Part shown: in pieces, positions 22,215-64,000 of the stretch
Layout of the letters: every line of letters begins with the position of its first letter
Position numbering within the stretch: position 1 is the stretch's first letter
Origin: Cristatella mucedo
Taxonomy: Eukaryota > Bryozoa > Phylactolaemata > Cristatellidae
DNA length: 64,000 bases
Reading direction: 5' to 3'
Assembly (NCBI GenBank): GCA_009760855.2
Contig: WPIO01000011.1
Coordinates: 1,847,501 to 1,911,500, forward strand
Program-made: the position numbers and the translations under genes
The notes under the pieces: model-generated
Seen by the model: only the letters and a program-made list of their open reading frames with translations
What the model was told of the DNA's origin: nothing
The model's database searches: none

Positions 22215-25200
22215 TAATAATAATTATACACTTGATAAAGCGCCCTCAGAGAACTCAATCTCTTTTCTTGGCGCTTTAAATTTGCTGCAAAGGGGAACGC
22301 GATTGAATGATGAGTAATATCATGCTTGATAAACAAAATGAATAACATGGTTTGGGGTGATATGCACAGTGGCAGCACGCATAATCACAGGGACCCACTA
22401 ATTGTTGTGATAAATAGGTGCATTTATAAGTTCTTTTTAAATGTGGTCAAGTCAGGGGACGTTCTGACGCAAGTCTGGAGGGAGTTCCAGGCTTTGGGAG
22501 CAAACGAACTAAATGCACGGTCTCCAAAGGATTTGAGGTTTGTACGAGGTTTAGGTCAGCAGATTCCGAAAAGCGGGCGGTACAGCGCTTAGCCTGGTGG
22601 GGGAGTAGATCTGAGAGATACGCTGGAGCAAAAGAATGAAGTGACCTAAAAGTGAGTGACAAAACCTAAAGTTGTTTGACTGGGAGCCAGTGCAGGTCAG
22701 CGAGAAGTGAAGTGGTGTGGCAACTGCGCCACTCACGACAGACAAACCTAGCTGCAGAGTTTTGCACCAGCTGTAAGCGCCTGATTGCACATGCCGGTAG
22801 GTCAGCAAGCAGTGAGTTACAGAAATCCAGACGGGATGTCACAAATGCATGGACCAACTTGGATGTGGTAACATTATCAAAACAAGCCCGAATTCTAGCA
22901 ATGTTATGTAGCTGAAAGTAAGCAGACTTGACTGTGGAGCTGATGTGGTCTGCTAACGAAAGATCACTGTTGGAACACGACACCAAGATTTGGTGCAGAT
23001 TCAACAGGAGATATGCTGGCAGAGCCGATTTTGAGCGTTAGCCTTTCCAATTTCTGAGTCACACTTGGGTTCCTTGGTTTGCAAGGTCGTACGAAATAAT
23101 GCCGACTCTGTAGAATGATGAGCTCTAAAACCAGACTGGAACTTACTAGCAAGGTTTGAAGTTACAGTATGTGAGTTCAGCTGGTCTGCCATGACTAGTT
23201 TCAATGTCTTTGATAGGAACGGTTGAAGGCACCCTGGGCGGAAGTTGTACGAGTTCTCTTGGTCTAGTGTACTTTCTTGAGTAGTGGCCTGACTACAGCC
23301 TTTTTGAAATGTTCTGGAACATGACCTGAGGCTAATGGCTTGTGTATGACGTTACGTATGCACGGCAACAGCAGGTCTTTGCAACATAGGAGCAGGACAG
23401 TGGGCATAGTATCTAGAGGACTAGTTGTCTTCTTCGATTGGGATATGAACTTCAGGACGAGGTCACTCGTGGCCTCTTTGAACGTAGGCATTTGAAGTGC
23501 TGCATGGAATTAATAATAATAATAATAATAATATTGCACTTGATAAAGCGCCCTCAGAGAACTTAATCTCTTTCTAGGCGCTTTACATTTGCTGCAAAGT
23601 GATATGCAATAGAATAGTAAGTAAAATCATGCTTGAAAAACAAACAAAATGAATAAAATGGTTAGGGGTGACATGCACAGGGTCAGCATGCAAATGTGGT
23701 TAGTGGCAGCATGCACAGTGTCAGCACGCATAAGCACATCAAGGACGAATCACAGGGACCCACTAAATGCTGTCCTAAATAGGTGTGTTTTTAAGTTTCT
23801 TTTAAATGTGGTCAGGTCATGAGATGTTCTGACGCAGGTCCGGAGGGAGTTCCAGACTTTGGGAGCATACGAGCTAAATGCACGGTCTCCAAAGGATTTG
23901 AGGTTTGTACGAGGTATTCGTAGACTGTTGGATTCCGAAAAGCGGGTAGTACGATGCTTGGCCTGATGGGGGAGTATATCTGAGAGATAGGCTGGAGCCA
24001 TAGAATGAAGAGACCTAAAAGTGAGCGACAAAACCTTGAAGTCAATCCGTTGCCTCACTGGTAGCCAGTGCAGGTCGGCGAGAAGTGGAGTAATGTGGCA
24101 ACTGCGACGCTCACGACAGACAAGCCTAGCTGCAGAGTTTTGCACCAGCTGCAATCGCCTGCTCGCACATGCTGGTAGGCCAGTAGGCAGTGAGTTGCAG
24201 AAGTCGAGACGAGATGTCACGAATGCATGGACCAACTTGGACGTGGTATCTCTATCTAAACAAGCCCGAATTTTAGCAATGTTATGAAGCTGAAAATAGG
24301 CAGATTTGACTGTGGAGCTGATGTGGTCGTCTAACGAGAGGTCGCTTTGGAATATGACACCTAGATTTCGAGCTGATTCAACTGGAGATATGCTGGCAGA
24401 GCCAATTTTGAAAGTCAGCCTTTCCAATTTCTGAATCACACTGGGTTTGCCCATAACTAGTAAGTTAGTTTTAATTGAATTGAAGGACATGATTCCAGGG
24501 GGGATGCTGCCATCCTAGGGATGGACTCCTTGCTCTTGTCTATCCTGTTGACAAAGAAACTAGAGAAGCGATCAGCTAGATCAACACAATGTAAGGAGCT
24601 AACCTGGGAGCAGTAAAGGCGATGGCTGATCGGCGACATCAGCATTTTTGGTGTGAATCAGTGATTCAGCAATGTTTTTATAGAAGCTACACTTGACCTT
24701 TGCTGGGATCGATTGGTGCGACCTACAGTAGTCCTCGTATGCCTGTCGATAGAAAGTCAGTCCGGATCTTTTGAATGCCTTTTCAAGCTTCTACTTAGTA
24801 GACTTGGCTCGTTTAATGTTTGCAGTTAACCCAAGGCCGTCTGGGCGAGTGCGCACAGTTCGCTAGTCAGAGGTGCAAACTCATCCAGCACGTCAGCTAG
24901 TGTCGTGTTGTAGCGATCTACCAATGATGACAGGTCGGAAGGGGGACTGAGCAGCAGAGGCAAAGCAGATATTCTCAAAGGGATAGCATCGATGTCAAGG
25001 GTCTCGAGGTTTCGCGATTCACAGCTGATTTTCGATGATGAGGGCACACATTGTAGATTGAATGAGATCTGCATGTGGTCAGATAAGCAGAATTTAGTAA
25101 TAATTGATGATAGTGTGTAGTTGTAGGATACAATTGGGCTGAGTGTATGACCCTTGATGTGAATATGGCCACGCACACGAGCCACTAGAGACAATGAGTA

Positions 25201-25250
25201 AGTCAGTTGTGGACCGTTTGATTGAATGTAGTACAAGTAGCAACACGATC
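22215..25250 (-). mobile_element. L2-clade LINE (outer copy), interrupted by a nested L2
   Basis: Endonuclease C-terminal part at about 25240-24500, RT start (FKEATSDLVLKF, FKKAVVRPLLKK) at 23490-23265 and C-terminal domain with tail at 23000-22215. The nested copy at 23511-24487 splits it. It also has its own deletion: HHSTESALFR joins directly to the segment after the YADD region near 23075-23090. Confidence 0.8.
23511..24487 (-). mobile_element. 5'-truncated L2 nested in another L2
   Basis: Starts at IKTNLLVMGKPSVIQKLERL and keeps an intact 240-codon C-terminal frame through [30 protein letters not shown] and RTAFSGSL, then the 3' tail and an ATT run. The outer element resumes at exactly the broken point (CTTCAATT / CCATGCAG), with a short AATT duplication. 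Confidence 0.82.
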
Positions 25251-26288
25251 TTGTCCAACTGCATAGTTCCTAAGGCATGACGATATCTCTTCTTGCTGCA
25301 TAATTACCGGTTACTTCGTGAACGGCTGCCACTTCCGGCTAACTTTGTTGAGGTGCTTTCTTAAAAGCTTTGAGTTGTCCTAACACGAAAACAAACTGAT
25401 TCCTTCACATGTGTGTGCAGAGTAGACTGCCATACAGTACACGGACAGCTGGTTGTAGGTAGAATTTTGTAGACTGGGCGTCGGTAACCGAGTCCAGCCA
25501 TGCCAGTCCCCCTTCAAGCGATTAGTGTGTAGGGTTGCTTTGTCGATCAATACTTCATTCAGCAGCCTTTTGTTAGGCTGTTCCGGGTAAGGTCGAGATC
25601 GTGCCTCCCCATTAACTCAATCCTACCTAACCATGTGCCCATGAGGTTTATGAACTTTTTTCAACACGATTGAGATGCAACCACCCTGCGCCAAACAAAA
25701 AATAGTGGCCCAACTTTTCAAGTGCAATCGTAGCCGCTTTACTTACTACTTCGACTAGCCTAAAATCCACTCTGCCGAGTCCTGCAGGTGAGCATGCCTG
25801 AAAGGTGACTACCACACAGGTAATAGTTATTAACACAATTTAACGACACCGATTTATATAGCACCACACTTGGCCCCTAAGTGGCCACTGTGAGTCACTC
25901 CGAAGTGGTGCATCGATCGACAAGCCTCCGAATAAAGTCCGGTGGAATGTAACGATGGGCTAGGGTCCAAGCAGCCCAAGGTAGGAAATCCAATACCCCA
26001 AAATTAGTGGGCAGAGATATCCCAAGAGAAAGAAGGTTGAATTAGATGCCTCTTGACGAGCCATCCCTCAGAAGATGACTATCAAATTGCCTTGGCAGGC
26101 CACTTTTTTGGAGCTGTACAACAAGTTGTCCATCGCCGGGTAGCCTACAACACGACCACTACTACCATTTGGCCACCCGAACAGTCCCACTACAGTCCTA
26201 CTGGAAACGACGTCTAACGGTCACCCTGAGCCACAATCCACCGTAACAGTCATAGTATAGCAAAGACGAGCGAACGCACATAAAATAG
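25251..26288. other. intergenic, 3' of ACIN1
   Basis: Nothing was recognised apart from the ACIN1 polyadenylation signal at its right end. Confidence 0.5.
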
Positions 26289-26294
26289 TTTATT
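26289..26294 (-). promoter_or_regulatory. ACIN1: possible ACIN1 polyadenylation signal
   Basis: AATAAA on the - strand, about 190 bases after the stop codon. Confidence 0.45.
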
Positions 26295-26483
26295 AAGATA
26301 GAAATACACTATAATACAACGAATGATAAAAGCCCAGACGTCTGCTGACAGACGAACTTACTGCACTACTCTCGTGATGGAATCAAGGTGACATAACTAG
26401 CCAGTGATTGCAGTTGACAGACGGCGAGCCATAGCTGCACGAGGCGCTGCGGTCACACATCCTGTTTCCCAATTGGCCTTCCT

Positions 26484-60784
<34,301 letters not shown>

Positions 60785-60989
60785 TTTTCAAGCTGAGTTA
60801 TCCGGGCAGCAGGAGCGCTTTCGGATTCCGGAGGTGCATTAGTATCGTTGCCGTTGGCGCTCCGACGCTTGCTCTTTGGCGCTTTTGGGATGTCTGCTGC
60901 TGCTGACAGAGCAGCTCTAGTCTGCAGGGTAATAATATGATCCTGTGCAAGGATTTGTGTGAAATTATCGGAGTAGCATGAGAGAATCT

Positions 60990-61011
60990 CGCGATCTTCG
61001 GAAAGATCGCG
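60990..61011. repeat. 9-bp inverted repeat in the ACIN1 upstream region
   Basis: CGCGATCTT, loop CGGA, AAGATCGCG. It overlaps TCTCGCGA, a core resembling a known TATA-less promoter element, about 200 bases upstream of the ACIN1 ATG. Confidence 0.6.
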
Positions 61012-61849
61012 TGCAAATTAACCCGCTAAGCCGGCCGTCGGCTTGAGCGAGTAGCCGCTTACGCTCCCTCCGCACCGCCGGCTCAGGTAGCATCAGTTGG
61101 CGCTGCATCAAGACCACCTTCGCTACCTTGTAATTTGAAGCATTTTAATCAGCCTCAGAGCGATTCAGTGTAACATCTGCCGGTCCGAATCCCTCGACGC
61201 CACTCGCCAGCTACTAGTTCTTACCGTCTACTTGCGCGCTAACTCCGGGGCTCTGCTTCTCACGTGCTCGCATTAATGCCATTGTTTAACCCTAATCAAT
61301 AGCGAAACGAGATTTAAACTCGGGATTTGTGATAGCTCGCTACTTCAGACACGTTTTAATGTGTAATCCTGGAAGGCGCACAATGCAACTTACTCGGATG
61401 CAATTGTAGCGTAGCGCCAGCCTTGGCTCAACTTTGGCGCGAACAAGATCTGCTCGGCGGCGGGGGGGGGGGGAACTCCTACGCACTGGAGCAGCGAGCG
61501 AGAGAAGAGTGTGCTAAGATGGCAAGAGCTCAAGCGAGCGAGCTCTTGGAAGCGAGGAGGCTCCGGGGCCACCGGCTGCGGCGATTCGGCCTCCTTTAGA
61601 ATGGGTCGGCTGTCCGCAGGAGCGGCCGATCGATGTTGGCTGGCCCGTCAACCTCGGCCCCTAACAACTCTGTCCGAAGACAATCGTCTGGAACCTTTTC
61701 GGCATTCAAGCTGGACGGGGACGCTCGTGCGGTGGTCGACAGACGGTACTAATTCCGTCCCGTAACGGCGCGCGGCGCCGGGCCCAAGACCGCTAAGCTC
61801 TCGCCCCACTGGTCTCGGCTAGGCATTTAAGAGTGGAACGATGCTCGCT

Positions 61850-61914
61850 CAGGGCTCCTTCTTCGGCTTCACTTCGGCGCCGTCGCCTTTAGTTGTCGGA
61901 TCCGCTTGTCTCTG
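61850..61914 (-). CDS. possible terminal exon (…GDGAEVKPKKEP stop)
   Basis: The acceptor CTCCTTTCAG precedes RQADPTTKGDGAEVKPKKEP and a TGA. The lysine/glutamate-rich end looks like a real C terminus. It may belong to the same unidentified gene. No family was recognised. Confidence 0.3.
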
Positions 61915-62216
61915 AAAGGAGCGAGGGCGGAGGCGGAGGGAGGCGGAGCGCGGGCCGTTCGCTCGCGACGGGCAGGACAGCATGGCGAGGCAGCGCCAGC
62001 CAGGAGGATTCCGCGGACGCCACCGAATACATGACGCCCGCGGTTCGCATTTTGTGCTGGCGCCTTGCGCTCGTGTCGTGCGCGCGCACAGCACGTGGTC
62101 CTAGCATAAAGAGCTGGAAGTGGTTTGGTGTGGTGCAAGAGGTATTGCTGCCTTTACGGTGGAAGCGGAGCAGCCCTAGTTCTCCCGTCAGGGTCTAGGT
62201 TCAGGTTGTTCGGGCT

Positions 62217-62325
62217 CCACCGTCTCTTTGGATCGTTCCCCGCTACAGACGTAGGCAGCCAAAGTGCGAGGACGCATGTCCTCCACAAGAGTGCTCGCTT
62301 CTTCGAGAGACTGCGCGAGGAGTGC
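62217..62325 (-). CDS. possible internal exon of the same unidentified gene
   Basis: From an acceptor-like TCCTCCAG, the frame LLAQSLEEASTLVEDMRPR continues helical for about 25 residues, phase-compatible with the exon at 63035-62972. No convincing donor was found, so the lower-coordinate end is arbitrary. Confidence 0.25.
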
Positions 62326-62971
62326 TGGAGGATCGAGCTGAGAGCGCGCGACGCGAAGCGACGCTGTGCGCTTGCGAGTGAAGCTCAGCAAAATCCCCCG
62401 ATTCGCGCGCGTGTCACGCTTTCCAGTTCACGCCGCGAACTCGCGACCCCCTTTGTAACGGTAAGCAGGTCAGCACCAGAAGCGCTCGTTTCGTGGCGGC
62501 CTGCTCATTGCGCGTGGAGCGAACCGAGCGGCAGTCGGCAGTGGGCTACGCGGCTGCGTAAGCGGCAGGTTACGCTTCCTCCGCTGAGCCTTCGGCGTCA
62601 CACACTCGTATGTGGTTTTCCGAATAAGAGATCAGTTCAATTGCACCTATCAGCCCATATGCAACAAATTGACGCTTTAATCCAGCCCTTCGGAGAAGTG
62701 CTAACGTGGTTAAGCTCTTAGCAGGCCAGCAGTCTCGATCCACGAGCTCAGCCAGACTGACCCCAAATACACAAGTGGCATTAATTGGTTAAAGGCGAAA
62801 TGACTACCTATTGCTGAGAATACCACGTCAAAAACTGCGAGCTTAGCTGGCTGTTTATAGCCTGGCTGAGCTGCGTTTCCATGGTCCAACTTTGGTGCGA
62901 CTGTTCGTTGCAAAAATTAAAAGTTTTGAGAAAGTGATTATCGAGAGTGTTTATTGTTGATTCTATCTTAC

Positions 62972-63035
62972 TTAAAGACATTGCGTGCATTGAGTCTCGT
63001 GGCGCCAGCGTGCAGACGAAGTCGGCACTTCCCAT
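62972..63035 (-). CDS. possible first coding exon of an unidentified small gene
   Basis: An ATG in a good context (AAGATGG) begins MGSADFVCTLAPRDSMHAMS and runs to a GTAAGA donor in phase 1. A further - strand segment near 62217-62325 is open in a matching phase (LLAQSLEEASTLVEDMRPR, TLAAYV), and a terminal-looking segment follows near 61850-61914. The product is not recognised. Existence depends on splicing that cannot be confirmed here. Confidence 0.3.
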
Positions 63036-63207
63036 CTTCCCCCGAGCGTTTGTGTCAAGCTTCACTAAGACTCAGCGCCTTCCTCCGGACACGGAGTCAA
63101 CGGTGTGAAGATCAGTGCTACTCCAAAAGCAGCCCTCCGTGAGCTGTGTTGTCGCAAAGGCTACTGTGTAATTTTGTACATTTTTGGTCACCCCAATCTA
63201 TTTTCAG

Positions 63208-63684
63208 AAGACGTGGAAGAAAAAAAAGGCAAGCGGTGATGCCCAGCACAGGAGACGAAAGCTCGAGGAGAAGCAAGAAGCAGGAGCAAGTACAAGGTAC
63301 AAGAGAGGTTTCTTAAAGAAAGCCAAGCTGGAGAACAGTGAAGACATAGGAAACACTAGGAGCATGTTGACAATCACAGAGAGAATAGAGAAGAGAATAG
63401 AGGGAATGAGGGAAGAACGAAAGCGAGCAGAGTACGGAGCATATGAAAAGAACGTGGAAGAGGAGGAGGAGGAGGAGGAGGAGGAGGAGGAGGAGGAGGA
63501 GGAGGCGGAGGAGGAGGAGGAGGAGCAGGAGGAGGAGGAGGAGGAGGAGGAGGAGGAGGAGGAGGAGGAGGAGGAGGAGGAGGAGGAGGAGGAGGAGGAG
63601 GAGGAGGAGGAAGAGGAGGGAAAAGAGCGAAGGCAGAAAGTACGACGACACTCGAGAAACCAGCTGAAACTGTCTGCTGGATGA
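63208..63684 (+). CDS. possible terminal exon coding a Lys-rich then poly-Glu protein
   Basis: A good acceptor (CAATCTATTTTCAG) precedes KTWKKKKASGDAQHRRRKLE, KRGFLKKAKLENSED and a GAG triplet run coding about 50 Glu, then GKERRQKVRRHSRNQLKLS and a TGA. A + strand donor at 62461 (ACG|GTAAGC) is in a compatible phase. The frame stays open across the triplet run only because the period is three, so this could be chance. Confidence 0.25.
   Translation, partial: KTWKKKKASGDAQHRRRKLEEKQEAGASTRYKRGFLKKAKLENSEDIGNTRSMLTITERIEKRIEGMREERKRAEYGAYEKNVEEEEEEEEEEEEEEEEAEEEEEEQEEEEEEEEEEEEEEEEEEEEEEEEEEEEEEGKERRQKVRRHSRNQLKLSAG
63458..63618. repeat. (GAG)n triplet repeat
   Basis: About 160 bases of GAG with rare GCG or CAG interruptions; it codes poly-Glu on the + strand and poly-Ser, poly-Leu or poly-Pro on the other. 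Confidence 0.96.
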
Positions 63685-63819
63685 AAGCTTCGTGAAAACA
63701 AGGAGCTTCGCTCTGTGAAGACGAAGGCAGTCCACCATTTGGACCTGTTGCTACCCTGCCACCACCTTGTGCTGGTGGTGCAAGCACCACCAGCACAAGA
63801 GAAGCAGATGCGGAATCTA

Positions 63820-63821
63820 CT

Positions 63822-63855
<34 letters not shown>

Positions 63856-64000
63856 CGCACTTGATAAAGCGCCATCAGAGAACTTAATCTCTTTCTAGGC
63901 GCTTTACATTTGCTGCAAAGGGAAATGCGATTGAATGGTGAGTAATATCATGCTTGATAAACAAACAAAATGAATAATATGGTTAGGGGATTTCCTAAGT
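63820..64000 (-). mobile_element. L2 3' tail running off the right edge
   Basis: AATAATAAT run followed by the reverse complement of the L2 tail (GATAAAGCGCCATCAGAGAA, CTTTCTAGGCGCTTTACA). The rest of the element is beyond the window. Confidence 0.8.

Larger units (their letters stand above)
60785..62460. other. ACIN1 5' flank and CpG-rich region
   Basis: Probable ACIN1 promoter and 5' UTR near 60785-61100, then GC-rich sequence to 62460 with the weak candidate exons listed separately. Confidence 0.4.

Noticed and set aside
23750-24490. A 246-codon frame that looked like a host gene
   Set aside because: It is the intact C-terminal part of a 5'-truncated L2 copy ending in a family tail and an ATT run.
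24480-24500. An apparent internal deletion joining the L2 pre-RT segment to its C-terminal domain
   Set aside because: The outer element resumes beyond 23510 at the same point, so this is a nested insertion, not a deletion.

Overview
The window is nuclear DNA from an animal, most likely an invertebrate with motile cilia. The evidence is three spliced genes with GT-AG introns, a dense load of L2-type LINE and tRNA-derived SINE copies, and long dinucleotide microsatellites. I cannot fix the phylum from the sequence. Most long open frames are shadows of microsatellites, GC-rich introns or a coding repeat. The gene models below were built by reading splice sites and checking that reading phases agree, with family resemblance judged from memory of human proteins.

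Region 1 (about 586-4135, + strand) holds the last four exons of a dipeptidyl-peptidase-like gene of the DPP6/DPP10 type. The nucleophile serine and the catalytic histidine are both missing, so it should be a pseudoprotease. The gene starts beyond the left edge.

Region 2 (9422-15920, - strand) holds a complete seven-exon gene for DRC2/CCDC65, a nexin-dynein regulatory complex subunit of motile cilia. The exons join in phase to give 467 residues. It is convergent with the DPP-like gene.

Region 3 (15.9-26.5 kb) is intergenic. It holds a near-full-length but decayed L2 LINE, a pair of nested L2 copies, and a perfect 41-bp palindrome.

Region 4 (26484-60784, - strand) holds one long gene for Acinus (ACIN1), the scaffold of the ASAP/PSAP complexes of the exon junction machinery. 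The SAP domain, RRM-like domain, RNPS1/SAP18-binding motif and C-terminal RS tail are all present in order. Between the SAP and RRM parts lies a 2.06-kb exon coding about 42 copies of an 11-12 residue charged helical repeat, the most unusual coding feature here. At least one exon between 37.8 and 44.8 kb was not found.

Region 5 (60.8-64 kb) is GC-rich. It holds the Acinus 5' side, a possible small gene on the - strand, a poly-Glu triplet expansion on the + strand, and the tail of another L2 copy running off the right edge.

The mobile elements form a connected system: an L2-clade LINE family with (ATT)n tails, a tRNA-headed SINE whose last ~45 bp resemble the L2 tail (so probably moved by the L2 machinery), a second tRNA-headed SINE with a conserved body (13 copies), and a second LINE family with an ACATT-rich tail.
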